A DNA stretch of 64,000 bases from Rhizobium sp. NRK18. GTDB taxonomy: Bacteria; Pseudomonadota; Alphaproteobacteria; Rhizobiales; Rhizobiaceae. The notes under the pieces were generated by a model that was given only the letters and a program-made list of their open reading frames with translations, ran no database searches and had not been told where the DNA came from. The position numbers were made by a program, and so were the translations under genes. The DNA lies in the NCBI RefSeq assembly GCF_024385575.1, contig NZ_JANFMV010000001.1, forward strand, positions 2,881,681 to 2,945,680, given 5' to 3'. Below are positions 20,120 to 27,513 of this stretch, piece by piece (position 1 is the stretch's first letter; every line of letters starts with the position of its first letter).

Positions 20120-20785
20120 TCACACTACGGGCTGGACCGAAAGACAGGCAACCACCGCCGAGTAATGAACCGCCGCCGCCGTGACCACAAAACCGTGCCA
20201 GATGGCATTCTGGAAGCGCAGCTTTTCCCAGACGTGGAAGATCACGCCGAGCGAATAGATGACGCCGCCGATAACGATCAGAAGCAGCGAGGCGAAGGGG
20301 ATGTGACTGGCGATCGGCCCGGCGACCACGACGCCGGCCCAGCCCATGGCGAGATAAAGAACGATGGCGAGGCGATCGTAGCGGCCCGGAAAGGCGCATT
20401 TGAGCACGATGCCGCCGATCGCCGCGAGCCAGATGCCGATCAGCACGGCGAGAATATAGGGGTCGCTGGCGCCGCGCTGCAGGAAGGGCGTGTAGGTGGC
20501 GGCAATGAGGATGAAGATCGAGGAATGGTCGAAGCGGCGCAGGATCCATTTCGTGCGCGAGACCGGCCAGATGTTGTAGGTGAAGGATATCGACAGGGTG
20601 AGGACAAGGCCGATGCCGTAGATCCAGGCGGCGGCGAGATCGCCGCTGCTGGCCCAGACGGTGGCATAGAAGATCAGCGCCGTCGCGCCAACGAGGGCGA
20701 ACACGATGCCGACGCCATGAACGATGGCGTCCGCTATGATCTCTATTCTGTCATAAGGCCAGGGAATACCCTTGAATTCGGCCAT
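20120..20785 (-). CDS. Hemolysin III / YqfA (TrhA) family membrane protein
   Basis: A 221-residue protein with seven predicted membrane segments, related to adiponectin receptor-type PAQR proteins. Conserved elements include NAxAHGVG-like DAIVHGVGIVF near the N-terminus, FDHSSIFILIAATYTPF in the middle, and FHVWEKLRFQNAIWHGFVV near the end. Those His and Asp residues correspond to the metal site of the superfamily. Despite the name, hemolytic activity is doubtful and a role in membrane fluidity is known only for some members. GAGGATGATGC precedes the ATG. Confidence 0.92.
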   Translation of the reverse strand: MAEFKGIPWPYDRIEIIADAIVHGVGIVFALVGATALIFYATVWASSGDLAAAWIYGIGLVLTLSISFTYNIWPVSRTKWILRRFDHSSIFILIAATYTPFLQRGASDPYILAVLIGIWLAAIGGIVLKCAFPGRYDRLAIVLYLAMGWAGVVVAGPIASHIPFASLLLIVIGGVIYSLGVIFHVWEKLRFQNAIWHGFVVTAAAVHYSAVVACLSVQPVV

Positions 20786-20936
20786 GCATCATCCTCGCGA
20801 AGTCACGCGGAAGGTGACATCGCGGCCGGATTATCGCAAGGGCGCGGCGATCAAAAAAAGCGACAGTCGGCGCGACATTGTGAAGCCGCCCCGCACTCGG
20901 GACGGCGCTTGCTTTTCCTCAAAGGCTCGCTTTCCG

Positions 20937-21260
20937 TCAAAGACTGGCCGCGCAGGTCTTGCAGAACGGTGTATAGGGCACCGCCTCGAGGCGCTCGGGC
21001 GAAATCGGATCGCCGCATTTCACGCAGGTGCCGAATGTGCCGGCCTTGATGCGCGACAGTGCGGCGTCGATCGCCTTCAGCTCCGCCTGGCCGGTGCTGC
21101 CGAACTCCTCCAGAACCTCATCGTTCTCGCTTTCGGTCGCCCGCTCCTCGCTGTCGGCGGGGCGCTGCTTGCCGAGATCGCTGTCGATCTTCTGCAGGCG
21201 CGCATTGATCTCGTCGCGGCGCGCCTTGAGGATCGGTTCATACGTGTCAATCAGGTTCAT
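20937..21260 (-). CDS. TraR/DksA-type C4 zinc finger protein
   Basis: A 107-residue DksA-like protein. A charged coiled-coil N-terminus (about 1-70) precedes the C4 finger CVKCGDPI...PFCKTCAASL (about 81-105). It is shorter than DksA and lacks the acidic DxxDxA tip, so it may be a secondary-channel regulator with a modified role or a DksA-like stress factor. It starts 19 bases after the universal stress protein gene, and the two are probably one operon. Confidence 0.9.
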   Translation of the reverse strand: MNLIDTYEPILKARRDEINARLQKIDSDLGKQRPADSEERATESENDEVLEEFGSTGQAELKAIDAALSRIKAGTFGTCVKCGDPISPERLEAVPYTPFCKTCAASL

Positions 21261-21279
21261 CGGATTTCAATTCCTCCCG

Positions 21280-21690
21280 TTATCGGTCGACCAGAACCGA
21301 GCATTTGGAATGCCGGACGACGCGGTCGGCCGTCGCGCCGATCAGATAGTTCGACAGATCGGGCTTGTGCGAGGCGACGATGATGAGGTCGGCGTTGTTC
21401 TCGTTGGCAAGCGCGATGATTTCGCGAGCGGCCGGACCGCGGCGAATGAAGGTGCGGGCGTTGATGCCGGTCTTCTGCTTGAGGGTCGCCAGGCGGTCCA
21501 TCGCCTCCTTGCCGGCCTTCTCGATCAGATCGGTCGGCAGGTCGATCGCCAGATAGCCGGGCACCTCCTCCACCACGTTGACCAGAATGATCTCGCCGCC
21601 GTCATCCAGCAGCGTCGAGGCTTTCGTCAGGATGCGCTCTCCCTTGTCGAGGGCTCCGACGTCGACGGGAACGATGATTGTCTTGTACAT
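21280..21690 (-). CDS. Universal stress protein UspA family
   Basis: A 136-residue single-domain Usp. It shows the N-terminal strand YKTIIVPVDVG and the ATP-binding style motif at the C-terminus (ADLIIVASHKPDLSNYLIGATADRVVRHSKCSVLV), in which the spacing is that of ATP-binding Usps though the G-2X-G-9X-G pattern is only partly kept. GGAGGT lies 5 bases before the ATG. It is divergent from the sulfide:quinone oxidoreductase gene and upstream of the DksA-like gene. Confidence 0.93.
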   Translation of the reverse strand: MYKTIIVPVDVGALDKGERILTKASTLLDDGGEIILVNVVEEVPGYLAIDLPTDLIEKAGKEAMDRLATLKQKTGINARTFIRRGPAAREIIALANENNADLIIVASHKPDLSNYLIGATADRVVRHSKCSVLVDR

Positions 21691-21874
21691 GGCTAACCTC
21701 CCTGAATTGGGCTGCTGTTATCAGAATATAGGGGAAGTTTTGACCTTCGCCATGGCCGCCGCATTGATCAGGATCAAGAACAGCGCCGCGGTTTGCGTTC
21801 ACTCTCTTCTTGCGGTCGTTGCGATCGGAGCTGCCGGAAGATCGGCGGATCACGCAGGCAGGCTTGTTATATTA

Positions 21875-21892
21875 ATAAATATGATTATTTAT
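21875..21892. promoter_or_regulatory. AT-rich inverted repeat upstream of sulfide:quinone oxidoreductase gene
   Basis: ATAAATA-TGAT-TATTTAT, 7-base perfect arms, 58 bases upstream of the oxidoreductase ATG and inside a sharply AT-rich patch. It is a likely operator for a dimeric repressor of the ArsR (BigR/SqrR) kind that controls sulfide genes in relatives; no such regulator is in the window. Confidence 0.5.
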
Positions 21893-21950
21893 ATGTATTG
21901 AGGAGCGCCGGTGATCCGGCGTCGTGAGGCTTTGCGCGGAGGAGAACAAG

Positions 21951-23234
21951 ATGGCGCATATCGTAGTGTTGGGAGCCGGTCTGGGCGGCACGATCATGGC
22001 TTACGAGCTGAGAGACGTGCTGGGAAAGACCCATCAGATCACCGTGGTCAACAAGGGTTCGACCTATTCTTTCGTGCCGTCGAACCCGTGGGTGGCGGTC
22101 GGCTGGCGTGATCGCCAGTCGGTCGAGGTCGACCTGGTGCCGGCCTTCGCCCGGCGCGAGATCGCCCTGCGCCCGGAAGGTGCCAAACGGCTGCATCCGG
22201 AAGAAAACCGGATCGAGCTGAATGACGGCTCGTCGCTTTCCTACGACTATCTGGTGATCGCCACCGGCCCGGAACTCGCCTTCGACGAGATCCCCGGCCT
22301 CGGCCCCGACGGACACACGCAATCGGTCTGCCAGGTCGATCACGCGCTCGGTGCCAAAGCGGCCTTCGACGCGCTGGTGAAGAAGCCGGGACCGGTGATC
22401 ATAGGCGCGGTGCAAGGCGCATCCTGCTTCGGCCCGGCCTACGAATTCGCCTTCATCCTGGAAAAGGCGCTGCGCGACGCGAAAGTGCGCGACCGCGTGC
22501 CGATGACCTTTGTCACCTCCGAGCCCTATATCGGCCATCTCGGCCTCGACGGCGTCGGCGACACGAAGGGACTTCTGGAAAGCACCATGCGCAACCGGCA
22601 CATCAAGTGGATCACCAATGCCAAGGTGCAGAAGGTGGACGCCGGCGTGATGACCGTCGAGGAACTGAACGACGACGGCAGCCTGAAGACCGTCCACGAA
22701 CTGCCGCACGACTTCTCGATGATGCTGCCGGCCTTTCGCGGCGTCGAGGCGGTGCGCGGCATCGAGGGGCTCACCAATCCGCGCGGGTTCATTCTCGCCG
22801 ACAAGCATCAGCAGAACCCGACGTTCAAGAATGTCTTCTCGATCGGTGTGTGCGTCGCCATCCCGCCGACCGGCAAGACGGCGGTTCCCGTCGGCGTGCC
22901 GAAGACCGGGTTCATGATCGAATCGATGGTAACGGCGACGGCGAAGAACATTGCCCGGCTGGTCGCCGGCGAGGAGCCGAATGCGCAGGGCTCGTGGAAT
23001 GCCGTGTGCCTCGCCGACTTCGGCGACGGGGGCATCGCCTTCGTGGCCCAGCCGCAGATCCCGCCCCGCAACGTCAACTGGTCGTCGCAAGGCAAGTGGG
23101 TGCATGCCGCCAAGATCGGCTTCGAGAAGTATTTTCTCTACAAGATCCGGCTCGGCAAGGCCGAACCCTTCTACGAGCGGCTCGCCCTGCAGGCGCTCGG
23201 CATCGACAAGCTGAAGGCGATCAGCTTCGATTGA
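21951..23234 (+). CDS. sqr: Sulfide:quinone oxidoreductase-like flavoprotein
   Basis: A 427-residue FAD enzyme that oxidises sulfide to sulfur or polysulfide and passes electrons to membrane quinone. Visible features are the FAD-binding GAGLGG at residues 8-13, the second dinucleotide region LVIATGPELAFDEIPG, and three Cys at about 127, 159 (QGASCFG) and 301 (SIGVCVAI), matching the redox-active set. The C-terminal amphipathic region (GFEKYFLYKIRLGKAEPFYERL) should attach to the membrane. The ATG at 21951 is preceded by GGAGGAGAA. An AT-rich palindrome lies upstream and a hairpin terminator downstream. It may also serve sulfide detoxification. Confidence 0.9.
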   Translation: MAHIVVLGAGLGGTIMAYELRDVLGKTHQITVVNKGSTYSFVPSNPWVAVGWRDRQSVEVDLVPAFARREIALRPEGAKRLHPEENRIELNDGSSLSYDYLVIATGPELAFDEIPGLGPDGHTQSVCQVDHALGAKAAFDALVKKPGPVIIGAVQGASCFGPAYEFAFILEKALRDAKVRDRVPMTFVTSEPYIGHLGLDGVGDTKGLLESTMRNRHIKWITNAKVQKVDAGVMTVEELNDDGSLKTVHELPHDFSMMLPAFRGVEAVRGIEGLTNPRGFILADKHQQNPTFKNVFSIGVCVAIPPTGKTAVPVGVPKTGFMIESMVTATAKNIARLVAGEEPNAQGSWNAVCLADFGDGGIAFVAQPQIPPRNVNWSSQGKWVHAAKIGFEKYFLYKIRLGKAEPFYERLALQALGIDKLKAISFD

Positions 23235-23240
23235 GACGAC

Positions 23241-23271
23241 AGGGCCGGCACGCCCTTCGCTCGCCGGCCCT
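23241..23271. terminator. Hairpin between convergent genes
   Basis: A 9-base stem AGGGCCGGC / GCCGGCCCT with a 13-base loop, directly after the oxidoreductase stop and before the convergent DUF930 gene. It has no strong T tract on either side, so it could serve both strands weakly. Confidence 0.5.
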
Positions 23272-23279
23272 CGCCCGCT

Positions 23280-23699
23280 TCAATCGTAGAGGTAATGCGC
23301 TTCCCACTGGTCGCGGGGCACTTCCGAGCCGATCTTGTAGTCGAACTTCTCGATTTCTAGGCGCTTGGCGCCCGTCTGGCAGGTATAGCTCAGCCGGTAC
23401 CAATGTTCATGCGAGCGGAAGACGGCGCCCTTGGCCTTGATCGTCGTGCCCTTGACCTGCGTCGGGCCGAAGGCATAAGCGATAACCTTGTCCGGGTCGA
23501 ACTTGGCGTCGTCCTTGTCGATGCGGTTCATCGCCTCGATGTCGCAGCGCTGCTCGAGTTCCTCTTCCGGCGCCAGCCGGTTCAGCTGCTTTTCCACCTG
23601 CACGGTCGGCGTGGAGCCGGCATGGGCCGCCGAAAGCGGTGCCAGAAGAAGGGCGGGAATCGTAGCCGCCCAGGCGAGATATCCGGAAAATCTGCGCAT
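23280..23699 (-). CDS. DUF930 secreted protein
   Basis: A 139-residue protein with a classical signal peptide (MRRFSGYLAWAATIPALLLA then ...SAAHA, cleavage near residue 27). The mature part begins with VQVEKQLNRLAPEEELEQRCDIEAMNRI and ends RDQWEAHYLYD, the conserved ends of DUF930. Two Cys (about 51 and 106) may form a disulfide. The family is restricted mainly to Rhizobiales and has no known function. It converges on the sulfide:quinone oxidoreductase gene. Confidence 0.9.
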   Translation of the reverse strand: MRRFSGYLAWAATIPALLLAPLSAAHAGSTPTVQVEKQLNRLAPEEELEQRCDIEAMNRIDKDDAKFDPDKVIAYAFGPTQVKGTTIKAKGAVFRSHEHWYRLSYTCQTGAKRLEIEKFDYKIGSEVPRDQWEAHYLYD

Positions 23700-23934
23700 T
23701 GATCTCTTCCCCGTGGGCCGGCATCGATGGCCGGCTCTACTTTTGCCGTTTCTTGTGGATGTCTATAGGCCGAAGATTTCAACGCCGCCACGTCAAAATT
23801 TCAAGACCGGCACGAGGTGGGCGCGCAATCCGGCAAAAATTTGTCAACCTTGGGACAATCCATTCTTTCCCACCGCCGTTTCCTGCTTGATGCGGGAGAG
23901 CATTGCGCCTATCTCTCGTAGCGCTAAAAATGCA

Positions 23935-26046
23935 ATGCGAAAGATCCCAAAAGTGACGATTTTCAAGAATTTGCCCGACGCTCCGCGCGCCCAGAAGCGT
24001 CCGACCGAAGATGTCCGTCACGGGATCGCCCGGACCGACAACTACGCATGGCTGCGGGCCGACAACTGGCAGGCGATGTTCAAGGATCCCTCGATCCTCG
24101 ACGACGACATCCGCCGCCACCTGGAGGCCGAGAACGCCTACATGAAGGCGGCGATGGCCGATACGGAAGAGCTGCAGAAGGTGCTGTTTGCCGAAATGCG
24201 CGGCCGCATCAAGGAAGACGATTCGTCCGTCCCCGTGCCGGACGGCCCCTATGCCTACGGCACGTTCTTCGTCACCGGTGGCGAGCAGCCCCGCTATTTC
24301 CGCGTGCCGCGCGGCGGCGGCGAGCGCGACGTGCTGCTCGACGGGGATAAGGAAGCTGACGGCAAGGCCTATTTCAAGCTCGCCGGCCTCGACCATTCGA
24401 CCGACCATGCGCTCGGCATCTGGGGCTATGACGACAAGGGATCGGAATATTTCACGCTGAAGGTGCGCGATCTTTCGACCGGCGAGGACCTTGCCGACGT
24501 GATCGAGAATTCCGGCGGCGGCGGTGCCTGGGCGCCTGACGGCAAGAGCTTCTTATACACCGAACTCGACGACAACCATCGCCCGTCAAAGATCTTCCAC
24601 CACATTCTCGGCACGCCGCAGTCCGACGACCGGCTGGTCTACGAGGAAACCGATCCGGGCTTCTTCATGGGCGTCGGCGCTTCGCTGCTGGACGACTTCA
24701 TCTTCATCGACATCCATGACCACGAGACGAGCGAGTATCGCCTGCTTTCGACCTCGAACCTGACCGCCGAGCCGCAGCTGGTCGCCGCGCGCGAAACCGG
24801 CATCGAATACACGATGTGCGAGGGCGGCGACGTCTTCTACATCCTGACCAATGCCGACGGCGCGAAGGACTTCAAGATCATGGAAGCGCCGGTGACGGCG
24901 CCGGGCCGCGACAACTGGCGCGAGGTCGTCGTCCACAAGCCGGGCCGGCTCATTCTCTCGCATGCCGCCTATGCCCGTCATCTGATCTGGCTGGAGCGCA
25001 ATGACGGCCTGCCGCAGATCATCATCCGCGACCGCAAGACCGGCGAGGAACACGCGATCGCCTTTGCCGAAGAGGCCTATTCGCTTGGCCTGCAGGGCGC
25101 TGCCGAATACGACACCGACGTCATCCGCTTCTCCTATTCGTCGATGACGACGCCCGGCCAGCTCTACGACTACAACATGGTGACCCGCGAGCGCACGCTC
25201 CTGAAAACGCAGGAAGTGCCCTCCGGCCACAACCCGGACGACTATGTGACGCGCCGGGTGATGGCGCCCGCCGGGGATGGCGAACTGGTGCCGGTCAGCC
25301 TGCTCTATCGCAAGGACACGCCGCTCGACGGCTCGGCGCCCTGCCTGCTCTACGGCTACGGCGCCTACGGCATTTCCATCCCCGCCTCGTTCAACACCAA
25401 TTGCCTGTCGCTCGCCGATCGCGGCTTCGTCTATGCCATCGCCCATATCCGTGGCGGCAAGGACAAGGGCTTTGCCTGGTACGAGAACGGCAAGATGATG
25501 AACAAGCAGAACACGTTCAGCGACTTCATCGCCGCCGCCGACCATCTGGTGGCCGAAGGTTTCACCCGCTACGGCAAGATCATCGCCCAGGGCGGCTCGG
25601 CCGGCGGCATGCTGATGGGCGCGGTCGCCAACATGGCGCCGGAAAAGTTCGGCGGCTTCGTCGCCGCCGTGCCGTTCGTCGACGTCCTGAACACGATGCT
25701 TGACGACACGCTGCCGCTCACTCCGCCGGAATGGCCGGAATGGGGCAATCCGATCACCTCGCGCGAGGCCTACGACTACATCATCGCCTATTCGCCCTAC
25801 GACAATGTCGTCGGGCTGCCCTACCCGCCGATCCTGGCTCTCGCCGGCCTGACCGATCCGCGAGTCACCTACTGGGAACCGGCGAAATGGGTGGCGCTGT
25901 TGCGCGAGAAGACCACCGGCGAGGCGCCGATCCTCCTGAAGACCAACATGGGAGCGGGACACGGCGGCGCGTCCGGCCGCTTCCAGCGGCTGGAAGAGAT
26001 CGCGCTGGAATATGCCTTCGCGATCAAGGCGGCCGGCAAGCTTTAA
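23935..26046 (+). CDS. ptrB: S9 family peptidase (oligopeptidase B / PtrB-like)
   Basis: A 703-residue cytoplasmic serine oligopeptidase, the usual length for oligopeptidase B. An N-terminal seven-bladed propeller (about 70-420) filters substrates, followed by an alpha/beta-hydrolase domain. The catalytic triad can be placed at Ser555 in QGGSAGGML, Asp641 in LTDPRV, and His676 in GAGHGGASGR. The family cleaves after basic residues in short peptides. The start is uncertain: ATG at 23935, or a GTG at 23953 giving MTIFKNLPDAP, which is closer to what homologues show. Neither has a strong ribosome site. Confidence 0.92.
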   Translation: MRKIPKVTIFKNLPDAPRAQKRPTEDVRHGIARTDNYAWLRADNWQAMFKDPSILDDDIRRHLEAENAYMKAAMADTEELQKVLFAEMRGRIKEDDSSVPVPDGPYAYGTFFVTGGEQPRYFRVPRGGGERDVLLDGDKEADGKAYFKLAGLDHSTDHALGIWGYDDKGSEYFTLKVRDLSTGEDLADVIENSGGGGAWAPDGKSFLYTELDDNHRPSKIFHHILGTPQSDDRLVYEETDPGFFMGVGASLLDDFIFIDIHDHETSEYRLLSTSNLTAEPQLVAARETGIEYTMCEGGDVFYILTNADGAKDFKIMEAPVTAPGRDNWREVVVHKPGRLILSHAAYARHLIWLERNDGLPQIIIRDRKTGEEHAIAFAEEAYSLGLQGAAEYDTDVIRFSYSSMTTPGQLYDYNMVTRERTLLKTQEVPSGHNPDDYVTRRVMAPAGDGELVPVSLLYRKDTPLDGSAPCLLYGYGAYGISIPASFNTNCLSLADRGFVYAIAHIRGGKDKGFAWYENGKMMNKQNTFSDFIAAADHLVAEGFTRYGKIIAQGGSAGGMLMGAVANMAPEKFGGFVAAVPFVDVLNTMLDDTLPLTPPEWPEWGNPITSREAYDYIIAYSPYDNVVGLPYPPILALAGLTDPRVTYWEPAKWVALLREKTTGEAPILLKTNMGAGHGGASGRFQRLEEIALEYAFAIKAAGKL

Positions 26047-26157
26047 GGCGTTTCGCAGGTGCTGCCCGCGACGGCGGCACCTGCGACCGCATGGCTCGAA
26101 ACCGTGCGACCAAGATTCCGATTGACAAGGATCGAATTTTGGAAGACACAAGCGACC

Positions 26158-26208
26158 ATGATCAAGATCGCGACCCACACTCCGATGTATTTTTGGCTGT
26201 ACCTCTAA
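26158..26208 (+). CDS. Leader peptide of attenuator (16 residues)
   Basis: A short frame encoding MIKIATHTPMYFWLYL, ending in TAA. Four of its last six residues are aromatic: Tyr, Phe and Trp codons in a row at 26188-26196, then Tyr at 26200-26202. A GGAAGA lies 11 bases before the ATG, and the -35-like box ends only 30 bases before it, so translation could also be leaderless, as in the Sinorhizobium trp leader. Its end overlaps the 1:2 hairpin, as in known amino acid leaders. It is too short for gene finders and is supported by context rather than homology. Confidence 0.65.
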   Translation: MIKIATHTPMYFWLYL

Positions 26209-26236
26209 GGTGCGGCCCGCTTGATCTCAACTCAAA

Positions 26237-26268
26237 CAAGGCCGCCGTTTCAGGGCGGCTTTTGTTTC
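26237..26268 (+). terminator. Rho-independent terminator/attenuator stem
   Basis: Stem GCCGCC / GGCGGC (26241-26246 with 26254-26259), extended by weaker pairs on each side and followed by TTTTGTTT. It lies 29 bases after the leader stop and about 50 bases before the acetyltransferase start. Confidence 0.8.
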
Positions 26269-26319
26269 TAGAGGAACTCCAAGCACCCTGACGGCAAAGA
26301 GACCAGAAGGATGCTTGAA

Positions 26320-26811
26320 ATGCCCGAAGATACCGAAATCAGCCTGGATCGTCCGCCGGTGGTCAATATCCGCCTGGCGAAACACCGCGACCTGCCTTCG
26401 CTCACCGAGATGATCGCCGCACTCGCCGCCCATCACGGCGACATCGCGGCCATGACCGAAGAACAGCTGGAGCGCGACCTCTTCTCAGCCACCCCGTGGA
26501 TCACCGCCCTCGTCGCCGACGCCGGCAGCGACGGCCTGATCGGCTACGCCATTCTCGTGCCGCTCTACAGGGCGCAGGAAGGCAAGCGCGGCATGGAACT
26601 GCACCACCTCTTCGTTCGCGACGGCCACCGCGGCCACGGCATCGGCGAGCATCTGGTCGCCCATGCGCGCGCCCATGCGAAAGCCGCGGGCTGCGACTAC
26701 CTCTCGGTTTCGGCTGCCACCGGCAATATCAGCGCCCACCGCTTCTACGAGCATCTCGACTTCGTGCCACGTCCGGTCACCGGCATGCGCTATCATCAGG
26801 CGCTGGCCTGA
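26320..26811 (+). CDS. GNAT family N-acetyltransferase controlled by attenuator
   Basis: A 163-residue acetyltransferase. The start at 26320 is preferred to the ATG at 26311 because AGAAGG sits 9 bases before it. The fold is clear: VNIRLAKHRDLPSLTEMIAALAAHH at the N-terminus, MELHHLFVRDGHRGHGIGEHLVAHA containing the acetyl-CoA pyrophosphate loop (RGHGIG), and ATGNISAHRFYEHLDF near the end. The typical substrates are amines, but the actual one is unknown. The leader upstream is rich in Tyr, Phe and Trp codons, which hints at a substrate or role linked to aromatic amino acids or to translation stress. Divergence from classical biosynthetic attenuator targets makes it unusual. Confidence 0.9.
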   Translation: MPEDTEISLDRPPVVNIRLAKHRDLPSLTEMIAALAAHHGDIAAMTEEQLERDLFSATPWITALVADAGSDGLIGYAILVPLYRAQEGKRGMELHHLFVRDGHRGHGIGEHLVAHARAHAKAAGCDYLSVSAATGNISAHRFYEHLDFVPRPVTGMRYHQALA

Positions 26812-26852
26812 TACCAGGGATGAGGGGTTGGCCTCCCCTCAAGCATCCTTCG

Positions 26853-27086
26853 CTACCGGGAGGAATGCGGCGGTTTCTTCGCCCATTCCTCCAGCGTCGC
26901 GCGAATAAATGCGAGCCCCGCCCGCCGCGCCTCAGCCTTCTGTCTCTCGTCCGTAACAGCTTCCAGGCGTTTCTCGAGCGCGGCCAGCGTATCGCTCACC
27001 CAGACCGCCATCGGATCCCGACGCCCTGAAAACTTCGCCTGAAGCCGCAGGATGGCAGCCTCCGCCTTGTCGGATGCAGCGCTCAT
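26853..27086 (-). CDS. Small hypothetical protein
   Basis: A 77-residue, largely helical and charged protein (MSAASDKAEAAILRLQAKFSG...). Residues 35-70 look amphipathic. It follows the orphan antitoxin gene by 25 bases on the same strand and could be cotranscribed with it. There is no RelE/HigB toxin signature. The ribosome site is weak. It is included because of position and coding-like composition; it may be spurious. Confidence 0.45.
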   Translation of the reverse strand: MSAASDKAEAAILRLQAKFSGRRDPMAVWVSDTLAALEKRLEAVTDERQKAEARRAGLAFIRATLEEWAKKPPHSSR

Positions 27087-27111
27087 ACGGTGTTCACTTC
27101 GTCATAACAGC

Positions 27112-27426
27112 TCACGCCGGTTCCGATCGCCGTTCCAGCGGCCTAGCGGTCAACTCGATGCCGAGCGCCTTCATCACCGCCAAGGTAGTTTTCAGCGTCG
27201 GATTGCCGTTCTCGCTGAAGGAACGATAGAGCTGTTCGCGCGATAAGCCCGTTTCATTGGCGATCTGTGTCATGCCCTTTGCACGGGCGACAACGCCGAG
27301 CGCGTGAGCGATATAGCCCGCGTCTTCCGATGCAAAGGCCTCGGCCATGAAACCGGCAATCGCCTCGTCCGACGTCAGGCCTTCGGCGGGATCGAAGGGA
27401 AATTCCATGAACTGTGGTTTGATCAT
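27112..27426 (-). CDS. Putative addiction-module antidote (HigA-like), without a visible toxin
   Basis: A 104-residue antitoxin-like DNA-binding protein. Residues 8-40 (DPAEGLTSDEAIAGFMAEAF) and the helix-turn-helix MTQIANETGLSREQLYRSFSENGNPTLKTTLAVMKALGIEL match the putative addiction module antidote family. Such genes usually follow a RelE/ParE-type toxin gene, but the 87 bases upstream hold only a promoter and then the cytochrome gene, so no toxin is present. An 18-base perfect palindrome lies 9 bases before the start and fits autoregulation. A second Met at residue 7 (27408) is an alternative start. Confidence 0.85.
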   Translation of the reverse strand: MIKPQFMEFPFDPAEGLTSDEAIAGFMAEAFASEDAGYIAHALGVVARAKGMTQIANETGLSREQLYRSFSENGNPTLKTTLAVMKALGIELTARPLERRSEPA

Positions 27427-27434
27427 GACGAAAA

Positions 27435-27452
27435 TGTAGTTTTAAAACTACA
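27435..27452. promoter_or_regulatory. 18-base perfect palindrome, antitoxin operator candidate
   Basis: TGTAGTTTTAAAACTACA, perfectly self-complementary, 9 bases upstream of the antitoxin start codon. This position is typical for autorepression by an HTH antitoxin dimer. Confidence 0.7.
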
Positions 27453-27513
27453 ACATTGCAAGGCAGTCTGCGGGAGTCGGAGACCCCTTTGGGACTTCCT
27501 TGGCTATTCGATC

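Larger units (their letters stand above)
26122..26270 (+). promoter_or_regulatory. Candidate aromatic amino acid-responsive transcription attenuator
   Basis: All parts of a ribosome-mediated attenuator are seen upstream of the GNAT gene: a TTGACA -35-like box (26122-26127), a 16-codon leader ORF (26158-26208) and four RNA segments. Segment 1 (26195-26204, in the last leader codons) pairs with segment 2 (26208-26217) over 10 pairs, two of them G-U. Segment 3 (26240-26246) pairs with segment 4 (26254-26260) as terminator. Segment 2 can instead pair with segment 3 (GCGGCC with GGCCGC), which would block termination. A ribosome stalled at the Tyr-Phe-Trp codons would cover segment 1 and favour read-through into the acetyltransferase gene. 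Confidence 0.7.

Noticed and set aside
21691..21950. Small RNA or gene between the stress protein and the oxidoreductase
   Set aside because: Apart from the AT-rich palindrome no hairpin-plus-T-tract or coding frame with a ribosome site was found.
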